A DNA stretch of 64,000 nt from G020348185 sp964525045 (GCA_964525045.1 CAZGFD010000008.1:91513-155512), one strand, 5' to 3'; counted from the first letter of the stretch, positions 14,364 to 24,532 are shown. Numbers and translations are program-made. Notes: generated by a model from the letters alone, not told the origin.

Positions 14364-17342
14364 ATGCCAAAGATTGAGGAACTGAAAAACAATCTTGACG
14401 ATTTACAAGGAAACGTGATTCGCGGGTATCGACCTTTTTTTGCTCAATACCGATTTTATCACCTCAAGAACCAAGAGAGCGGGAGAGCTTGGCTTCAAGA
14501 ATTTCTTAAAAAGAGATCAGCCGGCGATCCTTTGGAAAATTTAAAAATAACAAACTCAAAATTTTGGTCGAATGGGGAGCGGCCATCCTTTACTGTGAAC
14601 ATCGCATTCAGCCATCCCGGCCTTGAACAATTGGGGTTACCCGAGGAAGTCTTGACTACTTTTCCAGTGGAATTTCGGGAGGGCATGCGAAAACGAGCTG
14701 TCACAATCCTGGGTGATGAGCCCAAAGGCCAATCTGGGAAGGATAAGGACACCCCCAAAAATTGGGAAGAAATCTTTTTACAAGAAGGTGACGAGAAAAC
14801 CATCCATGCCCTCGTGATTGTCACTGGCCAAACCGAAGCCGAAAAAGAAGAGGGAGTGGAATGCCTGAAGACCCTCGAGCAGACATTCCCAGGCCTGTCC
14901 GTATTGGGTAGCATTGAAGGGAAACGACGCCCGAAACCCAATGATCGTAAGGAACATTTTGGTTTCACGGACGGAATTAGCCAACCATTTATTGAAGGCT
15001 CGGAAGCGGTCTTTCGTGGCAAGGGGGCTTTGCCCGGGCAAGGGACCCCAGAAGAGAAAGTAGGAGAATGGAGAAATCTAAAACCGGGTGAGTTCATTTT
15101 AGGGTACGAGGACGAATTTGGAGAGGTGGCGGTGAGGCCCAGGCACTATGACCTGAGAAAAAACGGCACGTATCTGGTATTACGACAGCTCCAGCAAAAG
15201 GTGAAGGCATTCGAGGAATTTTGCCTAAAAGCTGCCCAAGAATTGTGGCCATCAGACTTCAACAAAAAGCCTGAACATTATAAAAGCCTGGTGAAGGCCA
15301 AATTCATGGGCCGGTGGCCAAGCGGATGTCCAATTACGCTATCTCCAGATGCGGACGACGAAAATCTTGCTAAAAACAGAGAGAGAAACAATCAATTTCT
15401 ATTCAATAAACCGTTTGTTCATTCGAAGGGAAATGGAACCGAAGAAACTATAGAAGATAAAGATGGTGCACGGTGCCCCTTGGGTGCGCACATCAGACGA
15501 ATTAATCCCCGCGACCATTTGCTCCTGGCACCCAAGGATATATTCGATAGGGAGAAGAGTTACAATTACCATCTGAATCGACACCGCATCATCCGCCGTG
15601 GACTGCCCTATGGGGACGAGTACACCGGTGCTAGTAATGATGACGATAACCGCGGGGTAATTTTTATGGCCCTCAATGCCAGCATTAGTCGCCAGTTTGA
15701 ATTTATTCAACAACACTGGGTCAACCAAGGCGAACATGTCGGTCAGGATAACACCAACCGGGATCCCATCATTGGAAAAAAAGATGACGGGAAGGCCAAA
15801 ATGACCGTGCAGGGAGCCGAAAACCCATTCGTTTACGATTTGGCGCAATTTGTCGTGGAAAAAGGGGGAGAATACTTTTTCTATCCGGGCCTTGGGGCTA
15901 TACAAAAACTTGCGGACGGGGCATTCCCGAAGCGTTCGAGCTTTTTATCCGACTATGAGGCCTTGGAATCCATGTCCGCTTCATTTAGGGGGAGGGCCAC
16001 CCTATACCAAATGGTTGGAAGGGAATGGTTGACTAAACTGGCTCAGGAAATGTTCGAGGAATTGCATAAGAGTGCCAAAAAAGAACACAAGGTTTTTCAG
16101 GTGCCCGGGATTCCTCCCCCCAAAGCACTACCCGACCTGGGGAAACCACCCATGGTTATCGCCACCAAGTTCCCCGATGTGTTGAAAATTCTGAAGAATG
16201 AAAAGCAGACCTTTAATGCCATACCACCCTTTTCCGTTTTCCCTTATAAATTGAAAATGAAGGATCCCCGTGGCCCCTTCGTTTTAGGTATGGAATACTT
16301 TTCTGATCAATATGTAAAGGAAATTCAAATCCTCCGTGATGTGGTGTATCCGTCAAATGATGTGGGCCAAACGATTTACGATACCGTCGAGCGACTCGCA
16401 AATGAGGAAATGAACAAACATAGAGGAAAAGGAAAAATCGATGTCATCGGGGACTTAGTGTGGCCAGTGGCGCTGCGCTTAAATGGGGAATATTTCGGCG
16501 TTCCTGGGCCGGGGCCTGGAGAGGAACTCGACACCTTCAAACGATGGAGCCGGGATATTTATACGGATTTATTTCTTAACTTGCGGAACGATAGAGACTG
16601 GACCCGACTCGCCGACATCGCCGTGAAAGAGATGAACGACTACTTGACTGATCTTATTGATGCGAAACGAAGAGAACTCAAGGCCTTCCCCAATATGCCC
16701 GAAACGGTCCTTTCCCGAATGATTAAGGTGCAGGAGGGGTCTGGAGATAAATTCGAAGACGGATGGAATGGCGTGCGACGGAATATTTTTGGCATGGTGA
16801 TTGGCGTGGTGGAGACCACCTTGAAGGCGGTCCCAAGAACGATCGACCAGCTCTTGTATTCTGATCGGAAAAATGAGTTGGAGAAGACCCGAGAAGCAGC
16901 TCTGGAATACAAATATCAACATGACCCCAAACATTTTAAGAAATACGTGTGGGAAGCTATGCGGTTCAACCCCCAAAACCATGTGCTGTTCCGGTTGGCT
17001 ATTGATGATTTCAAGCTGGGTGAAGGGACGTGGTGGGAGACGGGGACCATTAAGGCCTCGCCGGAAGCGCCTATCTTGGTGTTTGCCGCAAACCTCAGCG
17101 CTATGTTTGACCCCGACTCCGTATCAGAACCATACACCTTTAAGATTGACCGGGCTGACGAAGACTACATCTTCTTCGGACACGGGCCCCATGAATGCCT
17201 GGGCAAACAGATCAGCGAGATTCAAATTCCTCTTCTGGTTAAAAACATCGTGACACTGGAAGGACTTAAACGGGCTGCGGGTTCTCAGTTTGACCCTCGC
17301 GACTTGCAACCGACGAATTTTATCCTTGAGTTCAATGCCTAA
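14364..17342 (+). CDS. DyP-type peroxidase-cytochrome P450 fusion
   Basis: 992 residues, with GAGGAGGG 5 nt before the ATG. Residues about 1-560 form a dye-decolourising peroxidase of the large (class C/D-like) type: the GFTDG motif at 200-204 with catalytic Asp203, proximal haem ligand His376 in CPLGAHIRRINP, and the late QHWVNQGEH block. Residues about 590-992 form a P450: an ExxR motif (WEAMRF, near 865) and the haem-thiolate loop FGHGPHECLGKQ with Cys945. The I-helix region IGVVETTLKAV lacks the usual acid-Thr pair, so the P450 half may use peroxide rather than O2. Two haems in one chain suggest a peroxidase or peroxygenase relay. No signal peptide, so cytoplasmic. A FadL-type porin follows, which suggests a hydrophobic substrate. 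Confidence 0.93.
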   Translation: MPKIEELKNNLDDLQGNVIRGYRPFFAQYRFYHLKNQESGRAWLQEFLKKRSAGDPLENLKITNSKFWSNGERPSFTVNIAFSHPGLEQLGLPEEVLTTFPVEFREGMRKRAVTILGDEPKGQSGKDKDTPKNWEEIFLQEGDEKTIHALVIVTGQTEAEKEEGVECLKTLEQTFPGLSVLGSIEGKRRPKPNDRKEHFGFTDGISQPFIEGSEAVFRGKGALPGQGTPEEKVGEWRNLKPGEFILGYEDEFGEVAVRPRHYDLRKNGTYLVLRQLQQKVKAFEEFCLKAAQELWPSDFNKKPEHYKSLVKAKFMGRWPSGCPITLSPDADDENLAKNRERNNQFLFNKPFVHSKGNGTEETIEDKDGARCPLGAHIRRINPRDHLLLAPKDIFDREKSYNYHLNRHRIIRRGLPYGDEYTGASNDDDNRGVIFMALNASISRQFEFIQQHWVNQGEHVGQDNTNRDPIIGKKDDGKAKMTVQGAENPFVYDLAQFVVEKGGEYFFYPGLGAIQKLADGAFPKRSSFLSDYEALESMSASFRGRATLYQMVGREWLTKLAQEMFEELHKSAKKEHKVFQVPGIPPPKALPDLGKPPMVIATKFPDVLKILKNEKQTFNAIPPFSVFPYKLKMKDPRGPFVLGMEYFSDQYVKEIQILRDVVYPSNDVGQTIYDTVERLANEEMNKHRGKGKIDVIGDLVWPVALRLNGEYFGVPGPGPGEELDTFKRWSRDIYTDLFLNLRNDRDWTRLADIAVKEMNDYLTDLIDAKRRELKAFPNMPETVLSRMIKVQEGSGDKFEDGWNGVRRNIFGMVIGVVETTLKAVPRTIDQLLYSDRKNELEKTREAALEYKYQHDPKHFKKYVWEAMRFNPQNHVLFRLAIDDFKLGEGTWWETGTIKASPEAPILVFAANLSAMFDPDSVSEPYTFKIDRADEDYIFFGHGPHECLGKQISEIQIPLLVKNIVTLEGLKRAAGSQFDPRDLQPTNFILEFNA

Positions 17343-17542
17343 ACCGGTCCTCACCAAAGTTAATCCCAGAGGACTAATGGCTGAGACAAATGCGATTTGA
17401 AAGAGGGCTCATTCGTTTCACCTGGACGGTGACTTCCTAGATGACAACGTCGATGAGGATTTCCTTTCATCAATCCGTCAATAGAGGACCGGGAAGAGTC
17501 TTCACCGTCTTAGGAAAACTATTAATCCTATCGGGGTGATGT

Positions 17543-18916
17543 ATGATCAACCATTCTCGACCAACAGGCCTGACTGTAAGTGTTGTAGTCTATTTTTTAT
17601 TTCTTTTCACCTCTGCCACCATTGTTTATGGAGAAGCCTTTCGAAATCTTCATCAAGGAACGGCGGCCACCGGCCAGGGAGATGCATTTGCCGCCCAGGC
17701 GGATGACCCCTCCGCTCTATTTTACAACCCGGCTGGGATGTCTCAGTTAAAAGGCCTTCAGTTCTATGCCAACACCCTCCTGATCGGCGGGCAGTACGAC
17801 TTTACGAGTCCAAGCGGCCAGCCTTTTACGGGAAACCTGGATGGCGCCATTGCAGTGCCGCCCCCAAGCACCTTTTACCTGACCGCCAATCTGGATAATC
17901 TCGATAACGAAGCCTTTCAAGATCTGACCCTTGGTATCGGCCTCAATTCGCCCTTTGGCCTGCTTATCCGATGGCCGGATGATGTTCCCTTTTCGGAAGT
18001 GGATGTCTTTGGCACTCTTCCTCTCATTGATATCAAGCCGACCATGTCAGTCAGCTTAAATGAATACTTGTCCATTGGGGGAGGACTCGATATTTACACA
18101 TTTGCGAGTTTCTTGGGAGAGGGTCATGTTGAAGCGCAGGCTATTGGAACAGGGACCACCTTTCCCCCAGGGGCCCTCGTTGAAGTCAATGGCAAAGATA
18201 CCGCCATTGGCTGGAACATTGGAGCCCTTTTGAGCCTTTTGCGAAATGCAGACCACCAACCGCGCCTTAACCTCGCGTTTGTCTATCGAAGTCAAACCAC
18301 ACTCAATTTGACCGGAGAATTTATGATCAGTGGGACCAAATTGTTTGACTCGGTATTCGACATCAACCTCCCCCAAGTGTTCACGTGGGGAATAGCCGGT
18401 TGGCCGCTCCGTGACAAAGAACGGGAATGGAAAGTGGAAGTTGACCTGGATTATGCCGACTGGAGTTCGTTCAAGAATATCGATATTCGCGAAGCGAATT
18501 CCGGCGCCATCATTTCTCCTCAACCACGCGATTGGAAGGGCTCCTTTGTGGTAAAGCTTGGGACCGAGTATAAATGGCTTCGCGTCTCGCACCTGCCAGA
18601 TTGGGTCGTTGCGGTGCGTGGAGGGTATATTCGATCAGAGACCCCCGTGCCGGAATTCACCTTTGAGCCCCTGGTCCCTGATTCAGACTTTAATGGGTTT
18701 TCAGTTGGCTTAGGACTGTTGTGCAAAGAACAAGCTTTATTCCTTGGCCTATTGAAATGTCATAATTCGCTGACCAAAGCGATTGGATTGGATTTTACCT
18801 ATGTAAACCAACTCTATGAGTCGCGAACGATCTCCAACAATCGGCAACCCGTGGTGGACGGAACATATGAAACATCACTGCATGCCGGGGGTATCGGCCT
18901 GCGAGTGAATTTTTAG
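17543..18916 (+). CDS. FadL/OmpP1/TodX-family outer-membrane porin
   Basis: 457 residues with a signal peptide (hydrophobic 12-28, cleaved before EAFRN). The family pattern is clear: GTAATGQGDAFAAQADDPSALFYNPAGM near residues 40-65, the N-terminal hatch region including the NPA motif, then alternating beta strands to a C-terminal LRVNF. The terminal Phe is typical of BAM-inserted barrels. Members move long-chain fatty acids and aromatic hydrocarbons across the outer membrane. It follows DyP-P450 by 200 nt and precedes a histidine kinase by 5 nt. Confidence 0.92.
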   Translation: MINHSRPTGLTVSVVVYFLFLFTSATIVYGEAFRNLHQGTAATGQGDAFAAQADDPSALFYNPAGMSQLKGLQFYANTLLIGGQYDFTSPSGQPFTGNLDGAIAVPPPSTFYLTANLDNLDNEAFQDLTLGIGLNSPFGLLIRWPDDVPFSEVDVFGTLPLIDIKPTMSVSLNEYLSIGGGLDIYTFASFLGEGHVEAQAIGTGTTFPPGALVEVNGKDTAIGWNIGALLSLLRNADHQPRLNLAFVYRSQTTLNLTGEFMISGTKLFDSVFDINLPQVFTWGIAGWPLRDKEREWKVEVDLDYADWSSFKNIDIREANSGAIISPQPRDWKGSFVVKLGTEYKWLRVSHLPDWVVAVRGGYIRSETPVPEFTFEPLVPDSDFNGFSVGLGLLCKEQALFLGLLKCHNSLTKAIGLDFTYVNQLYESRTISNNRQPVVDGTYETSLHAGGIGLRVNF

Positions 18917-18921
18917 ACGAT

Positions 18922-21120
18922 ATGGTTGAATTCCTTTCCACCTCTCACAAAATTCTCGAAAGACCTCATATGCTTTTTCGGCCTTTTGGGAAGGAACCAA
19001 GCGGGGAGACGATCCGTGATCTTAGCGGCGTTTCCATCCGTGCCAATGTCGAATATTTGGAAGAAGCCGTCAGCCGAACTCATGGGGCAGAAGCTGGGAA
19101 CCAGGCTGTGGAGAAGTTGGTCACTCTTTTGAATGAACGCATTTCCGATCACGCGTATCATGTGACCGCTGATTTCTTAAAGAATCCCTGGACCGGATAT
19201 TCCAATGAATTTGTCGCTTATCTGGTAGAGTTGTGTGTGGAACTGTCCGGGGACCCGGAATTTCAGTTCAATATGGGGAGGAAGAACCTGATATCTCCCA
19301 TCATTCAAACCCTCATGCGTCCCTTTTCCACCCAGCTCATTTTCAAAGCGGCGGCAAGGTGGGTTCAGCATTACAACAAGAATTCCTACAAATTGGATAC
19401 GCTTCATATTGACGACTATTCGGCAGTCATGCGGATGACGCTCACGGAAAGGGCCTGTCACCAATTCGGTCCCTATCGTAAGGCCTGTGGAAAGATCTGG
19501 TGTAACGCCCTCAAGATCGGAATCGCTATGGTTCCCAAAATGGTCCATAATCAGCCGGAAGCGACCATGAAAGATATCAAGTGTCTCGCTGAAGGAGATG
19601 AATTCTGTGAATGGGAGGTAACCTGGACCAGAGGAAAATCTTTGAGCCCCTTGAGGAAACTCACCAAAGGCTGGGCTAGGCGCATTCTCGATGAGGAAAT
19701 TAAAGACCGTGAAAAAGTGATTAATGAGCAGCTTCAATCTCTTGAAAACCGCCATGAGGAAATTCATGAAGCGTACCTGGAGCTCCAACAAAATGCCACA
19801 GAACTACAACGGCGGGTCGATCAATTGACGGCGCTTCATGAAGCCGGCCTGGCTTTCATATCAACCCTTGATCAGGATACCTTGCTCAAAGTTTCCATGG
19901 GGGCCATTATTAAAAAACTTCCTTACGATCGAGTGATGATTCAATTTTTCGACTCTGACCGGGGGATGGCACATAGTACCCGTATTGTCGGAGTTTCCCC
20001 TGAGGTAGAAAAACTGGCAGGTAATCTTGAGATTTCCGTAACCGACCCCAACACGGTTGAAGGAAGGGTGTTGTTACGAGGGCAGCCGGTCTTGATTAAA
20101 GATGTGAGTGAAGTCTGGGACCAACTCCATCCATTCAATCGTGATCTTGCCCTGCAATTGCAGACGAAAGCGTTTGTTTCTGTTCCGTTAAAAGTTAGGG
20201 AAAGCATCATAGGATCACTGACGGTTGATCGGACTCAGAGCTACGTCTTGCATCAGGAAGACTTGGATCTCATGGGAACTCTTGGGAATTTAATCGCGAT
20301 TTCCTTAGATCACGCTCGAGCGTACCAGCAAATCGAAGAGTTAAATTTAGATCTTGAAAATAAAGTGCAGAAACGAACATTAGAATTAGAAAGGGCTAAT
20401 GAACAATTGCAGGAAATGGATCGACTCAAAACCCAATTTCTTTCTCATGTCTCACATGATTTGCGCACGCCTCTGACGGCCATTCGGGGTCTCGCCACGA
20501 ACTTACTCGAGGGGACGATCGGGGCCTTAACAAATAAACAATCGAATTATCTGGATCGAATCAACTCCAATGTCGAGCGTTTGACTCGAATGATTTCCGA
20601 CCTCCTTGATCTATCCAGCATTACCGCAGGAAAACTCAAATTGAATTGGGGGAATGTGGATATACCGAAGTTGGCAAGAGAAATGGTCGAACAGGTGCAA
20701 TTACTTGCGGAGCCAAAAGATTTGACTATCGCGGTGGTCTGCGCTGAGGATCATTTCACGATTGTCGCGGATTATGACCGTCTGTGTCAGGTGATACTCA
20801 ATCTCCTCGACAACGCGATAAAGTTTACTCCACAGGGCGGGAACATTCGGTTGGAGGTCAAACCTATAGAAAGCCGCGCAACGACCATCATCGTTTCCGA
20901 TTCCGGCCCAGGGATTCCCCAGGAATCGATATCCAATTTATTCGATCCTTTTTATCAGGCACACCCGCAACTTGAGTATAGAAAAAAGGGGTTGGGTATC
21001 GGATTGGCTATCGTGAAGAACTTTGTCGATCTCCACGGCGGAACTATTCAAGTGGAAAGCGAACTCGGCAAAGGGACCACATTTCGCATCTCCCTTCCCA
21101 TAAGTCAAGAGCAGCCATGA
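18922..21120 (+). CDS. Soluble GAF sensor histidine kinase with V4R-like N-terminus
   Basis: 732 residues, without membrane segments. Residues about 60-235 form an N-terminal sensor ending in a Cys-rich IKCLAEGDEFCEWEVTW block that resembles V4R/heme-NO-type ligand domains (moderate confidence). A coiled coil follows (about 250-300), then GAF (about 310-470), a second coiled coil, HisKA (SHVSHDLRTPLTAIRG), and HATPase boxes (NLLDNAIKFT, DSGPGIP, GLGIGLAIV). Its ATG is 5 nt after the porin stop, so the two are co-transcribed. The convergent NtrC-type regulator at 21339-22751 is a reasonable partner. Confidence 0.92.
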   Translation: MVEFLSTSHKILERPHMLFRPFGKEPSGETIRDLSGVSIRANVEYLEEAVSRTHGAEAGNQAVEKLVTLLNERISDHAYHVTADFLKNPWTGYSNEFVAYLVELCVELSGDPEFQFNMGRKNLISPIIQTLMRPFSTQLIFKAAARWVQHYNKNSYKLDTLHIDDYSAVMRMTLTERACHQFGPYRKACGKIWCNALKIGIAMVPKMVHNQPEATMKDIKCLAEGDEFCEWEVTWTRGKSLSPLRKLTKGWARRILDEEIKDREKVINEQLQSLENRHEEIHEAYLELQQNATELQRRVDQLTALHEAGLAFISTLDQDTLLKVSMGAIIKKLPYDRVMIQFFDSDRGMAHSTRIVGVSPEVEKLAGNLEISVTDPNTVEGRVLLRGQPVLIKDVSEVWDQLHPFNRDLALQLQTKAFVSVPLKVRESIIGSLTVDRTQSYVLHQEDLDLMGTLGNLIAISLDHARAYQQIEELNLDLENKVQKRTLELERANEQLQEMDRLKTQFLSHVSHDLRTPLTAIRGLATNLLEGTIGALTNKQSNYLDRINSNVERLTRMISDLLDLSSITAGKLKLNWGNVDIPKLAREMVEQVQLLAEPKDLTIAVVCAEDHFTIVADYDRLCQVILNLLDNAIKFTPQGGNIRLEVKPIESRATTIIVSDSGPGIPQESISNLFDPFYQAHPQLEYRKKGLGIGLAIVKNFVDLHGGTIQVESELGKGTTFRISLPISQEQP

Positions 21121-21215
21121 TGCCTCTGGCCTTCACTTAAAATTTCATGGAACTCTTGTAAGCCAACCGCATGGACGGAACCGATAAAATCCACAACCAG
21201 AATCAACGATTGTAA

Positions 21216-21247
21216 ACTCGAAACTTGGAACCTGAAACTTGAAACTG
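21216..21247. repeat. Dispersed CCTGAAACTTGAAAC repeat
   Basis: A copy of the short GAAAC repeat between the convergent kinase and regulator genes. Confidence 0.55.
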
Positions 21248-21338
21248 CCTCCTCCCGGTCATGCCTGGCCCATCATCACCGGTGACCACACACCGATAAC
21301 TCATGGCACTTTCGGGTGCTATCTGAATAGCGCCTCTC

Positions 21339-22751
21339 TCAACTTTCTGGCGGGGATTGATGAATGTTTTTCTGTTTGAGCAAGCGTGAAAGATACGTGC
21401 GTTGAAGGTGAAGGAGGTCGGCCGCCTTGGTTTGGCTCCAGCCGGTCCTTCGAAGAGCTTGCTCTAGGATGTGGCGGCTGAATCGCTCCAGGGCTTCATG
21501 GTAAGGAAGATTCTCCCCCTCCGGCAAAGGCTCAACCCCTGCATGCGAGAACCCCAAATACTCAGAGGAAATATCTTCGTCCTCTCCCAATACTACGGCC
21601 CGGGAAATGGCATTGTCCAGCTCCCGAACGTTTCCCGGCCACCCATACATCTTCATGGCCTTGATCGCCTCGGGAGTAAACTTCCGACTCGGCTTTTTCA
21701 TTTCGCGAAGGGACTGTTCCAAGAAAAACTCCGCAAGGGGGACAATATCATCCGGACGCTCCCGTAACGGTGGGAGGTCTAAGCTGACAACATTCAGGCG
21801 AAAGTATAAATCTTCACGGAAATTTCCGGATTTTACCGCTTGTTTTAAATCCTTATTGGTTGCGGCGACCACACGAATTTCGACATTCACTTCGCGATTG
21901 CCGCCGACTCGATAAAAGGCATGATCTTGAAGTAACCGAAGCAGTTTGGCTTGGAGAGGTGGGGGCATATCTCCAATTTCATCCAAAAAGACTGTCCCCC
22001 CATCTGCTTCTTCGATTTTCCCTTTTTGCCGGGAATCGGCGCCGGTATATGCCCCTTTTTCATGACCGAACAGTTCGTTTTCCAGAAGACTCTCATTTAA
22101 CGCCACACAGTTAATAATGCTGAAGGGCATATTTCGCCGGGAACTCCATTGGTGGATTGAGCGAGCAAATAATTCCTTTCCCGTTCCGCTCTCTCCCAGG
22201 AGCAAAACGGTGGCATTCGAATTGGCGGCCCGCTTTGCCATTTCAACCACTTCATTCATGCGGGAACTGGAACCAACGATCTGACTGTAACGGCTTTCGA
22301 CTTCGGTGCGGAGAGCGGCTACTTGCCGTTTGAGCACCTCGCGTTCGAGCGCTTTTTTCACAACAATGGCCAGGTGATCGAAATCGATGGGTTTGGTGAG
22401 AAAGTCATGGGCTCCGGCTTTCATCGCCTCCACCGCGTTGGCAATGGTCCCATGGGCCGTCATCACGACAATAAGAGTTTCTAAGCCTTCTGAGGGGACT
22501 TGACCAGATTGAGAATCTTTCATGCCCCCATCTCCCCTTTTTTTTGCAAGGTGGTGGAGAACTTCCATCCCATTCATGCGAGGCATTTCAAGGTCAAGAA
22601 ACACCAAATGCGGTGATTCTTTTTCAATGATGTCGAGGGCCTGCTTCCCATCGAAAGCTGAGAGGGTTTCGTAGCCGGCAGCTTCGAGGCGGTCCTTCAA
22701 CATGAGGACAATATCTTCATGGTCGTCCACAATGAGGATTTTCTTCTTCAT
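21339..22751 (-). CDS. NtrC-family sigma-54 response regulator
   Basis: About 470 residues; the second Met (MKKKILIVDDH) is chosen because AAGGGG lies at the right distance. The receiver domain (DD pair, phosphoacceptor in LVFLDLEMPRMNG, Lys in LTKPID) has an extra loop of about 15 residues before the Thr strand. The AAA+ domain has Walker A GESGTGKE, Walker B GGTVFLDEIG and a sigma-54 contact loop GAYTGA, a variant of GAFTGA. The C-terminus is a Fis-type helix-turn-helix (SQTKAADLLHLQRTYLSRLL). It is the only enhancer-binding protein in the window, so it is the best candidate for the sigma-54 promoters at 8519 and 12864. Confidence 0.95.
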   Translation of the reverse strand: MKKKILIVDDHEDIVLMLKDRLEAAGYETLSAFDGKQALDIIEKESPHLVFLDLEMPRMNGMEVLHHLAKKRGDGGMKDSQSGQVPSEGLETLIVVMTAHGTIANAVEAMKAGAHDFLTKPIDFDHLAIVVKKALEREVLKRQVAALRTEVESRYSQIVGSSSRMNEVVEMAKRAANSNATVLLLGESGTGKELFARSIHQWSSRRNMPFSIINCVALNESLLENELFGHEKGAYTGADSRQKGKIEEADGGTVFLDEIGDMPPPLQAKLLRLLQDHAFYRVGGNREVNVEIRVVAATNKDLKQAVKSGNFREDLYFRLNVVSLDLPPLRERPDDIVPLAEFFLEQSLREMKKPSRKFTPEAIKAMKMYGWPGNVRELDNAISRAVVLGEDEDISSEYLGFSHAGVEPLPEGENLPYHEALERFSRHILEQALRRTGWSQTKAADLLHLQRTYLSRLLKQKNIHQSPPES

Positions 22752-22942
22752 ATTCATCCCCTTAGTTAAGTTCGGCCCTCCGAAATTAACGATTCCCCCT
22801 GAACCTGTTCCCGGAATCTGAAATGCACAGGCTGAAGGAATATTCTTGGTCTTGCAAGAGTTTTCAGAATTCCTCTTTCTTCCCGAATCGGAAAAAATAG
22901 GGCCCGTTCGTACGAATGGACAAGTGAATAGACTCTCGTCAA

Positions 22943-23935
22943 TTAAGCCTTGAGTTGTTCAATCACTGCCGCAGCCAACAAGGGGACCATGATTTCATGG
23001 TGCCCTATCAACGAATACCCACGACCTCCCTTTTGGGTAGGACGCTTGACAACATTGGTGAGAGGGCGATAATGGGGGAGAAAATCCATATTCACCGTCG
23101 TGATGTTTTTTAAGGCGCGTCCCAAATTCCGGCCGAGAGACACCGTCTTGAGATAGACTTCCGGTAGGAGGACAGCCGAACCCAGGTTGAGATATACCCC
23201 TCCCTCCATCCCTGCCACTACCGCGGCAAGCTTTCGGAAATCGATGAGCGATCCACCGCCAATGGCTGAACCATTGGCAGACGGATGCATATGGATAATG
23301 TCGGTCCCGATGGCGACATGGACGGTGATGGGGATTCCCAATTTCGCACCGGTGGCCAACAGACTCAGCCTCCTATTGGGAAACTGACGAGGGTGGCGTA
23401 ACATATACCGGCCAACGGCTTCTCCAATGCCCATCCCCTTTTCCCATCCTTCGGCAATGGCTGAATTCAATATGCGCCCGGTTTCTTCCGCCATTCCAAA
23501 TCGTCCTGAATCGATTTCAGCGTCGACCTCTTCTGATGTATGGCCCAAATAGGCTAATTCAAAATCATGGATAATCACCGCCCCGTTCATGGCGATAGCG
23601 GTGACGATACCTCGTTTGATGAGATCGACCAGAATGGGATTAAGTCCGACTTTGATCGGATGCGCACCCATTCCGAGGATAACCGGTTTCCCGCGATGAT
23701 GGGCTTTGACAATGGCTTGAACCACCTCTTTGAGGGATTTAACCGCTAAAATCTCTGGAAGGGAATCCAGAAAACGATGAAATGGCTTCCCGCGACGCCA
23801 TGGAACACTAAAGTCGGTGACCTTGACTTTGCTGTGACGCGAACGAAGCGGGTAAGTCCGAAGCCGCGAGAGGTTCAGTGAGGGAGGAGTAGCCGTGCTG
23901 TGTCTAGGGCGTTTGCGCAAAAAGTTGCTCTTCAA
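22943..23935 (-). CDS. Conserved hypothetical protein, possibly deoxyhypusine-synthase-like
   Basis: Up to 330 residues; the TTG start overlaps gmhA by 32 nt and a later start is possible. Conserved-looking blocks are VILGMGAHPIKVGLNPI, AIAMNGAVIIHDFELAYLG, a following SGRFGMAEETGRI block and SANGSAIGGGSLIDF. The glycine-rich NAD-like loops and the HDFE motif recall deoxyhypusine-synthase-fold proteins of bacteria, but I am not sure of the family. It is translationally coupled to gmhA, which hints at a link with heptose or cell-surface sugar metabolism. Confidence 0.65.
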   Translation of the reverse strand: MKSNFLRKRPRHSTATPPSLNLSRLRTYPLRSRHSKVKVTDFSVPWRRGKPFHRFLDSLPEILAVKSLKEVVQAIVKAHHRGKPVILGMGAHPIKVGLNPILVDLIKRGIVTAIAMNGAVIIHDFELAYLGHTSEEVDAEIDSGRFGMAEETGRILNSAIAEGWEKGMGIGEAVGRYMLRHPRQFPNRRLSLLATGAKLGIPITVHVAIGTDIIHMHPSANGSAIGGGSLIDFRKLAAVVAGMEGGVYLNLGSAVLLPEVYLKTVSLGRNLGRALKNITTVNMDFLPHYRPLTNVVKRPTQKGGRGYSLIGHHEIMVPLLAAAVIEQLKA

Positions 23936-24485
23936 TTAATTCACACAGGACATGGCCCATGGTGATATGGCATTCCTGAATCCGGGCGGTATCCGTCGAT
24001 GGAACACAGAAACAATGATCAACCAGATCGATCAGCCTTCCTCCCGTCGAACCGGTCCATCCGATGGTAATCAATCCCCGGGCATGAGCAGCCTCCGCCC
24101 CTTGAAGGACATTCAGGGAATTTCCACTGGTGCTAAGAGCAATAGCCACATCGCCATTTCGACCATGAGCCTCTATTTGGCGGGCAAAGATTTCGTGGTA
24201 ATCATAATCATTCGCAATGCAGGTAATTGCCGCCATATCCGTGGCCAAGGCCATGGCAGGTAATGGGGTACGATCCCGTCGGTACCGACCCACAAATTCT
24301 GCTGCAAGATGCGAGGCATCGGTCGCGCTCCCTCCATTGCCAAACAGGAGAACCTTACGGCCGTCATGAAAGGCCCGAATCAAGAGTTGTGCGATGTCCA
24401 GAATTTTTTGAGCATACGTCTGAACAAACTGTTGCTTCACCTCTGCACTGGTGGTAAAGGCCTCTATGACAAACTGCCTATCCAT
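23904..24485 (-). CDS. gmhA: D-sedoheptulose-7-phosphate isomerase
   Basis: 193 residues. The SIS-domain motifs FGNGGSATDASHLAAEFVGRY (read in two parts) and ALSTSGNSLNVLQG bind the sugar phosphate. The Glu of AAEF and the His of QECHITMGH are the expected catalytic and zinc residues. It makes D-glycero-D-manno-heptose 7-phosphate, the first step of LPS core heptose, in the cytoplasm. It is first in a two-gene unit with the hypothetical gene at 22943. Confidence 0.94.
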   Translation of the reverse strand: MDRQFVIEAFTTSAEVKQQFVQTYAQKILDIAQLLIRAFHDGRKVLLFGNGGSATDASHLAAEFVGRYRRDRTPLPAMALATDMAAITCIANDYDYHEIFARQIEAHGRNGDVAIALSTSGNSLNVLQGAEAAHARGLITIGWTGSTGGRLIDLVDHCFCVPSTDTARIQECHITMGHVLCELIEEQLFAQTP

Positions 24486-24532
24486 TGGGGGCGATTTTAC
24501 CAGGATACCACATGAAATTCACACTTTCGCGT

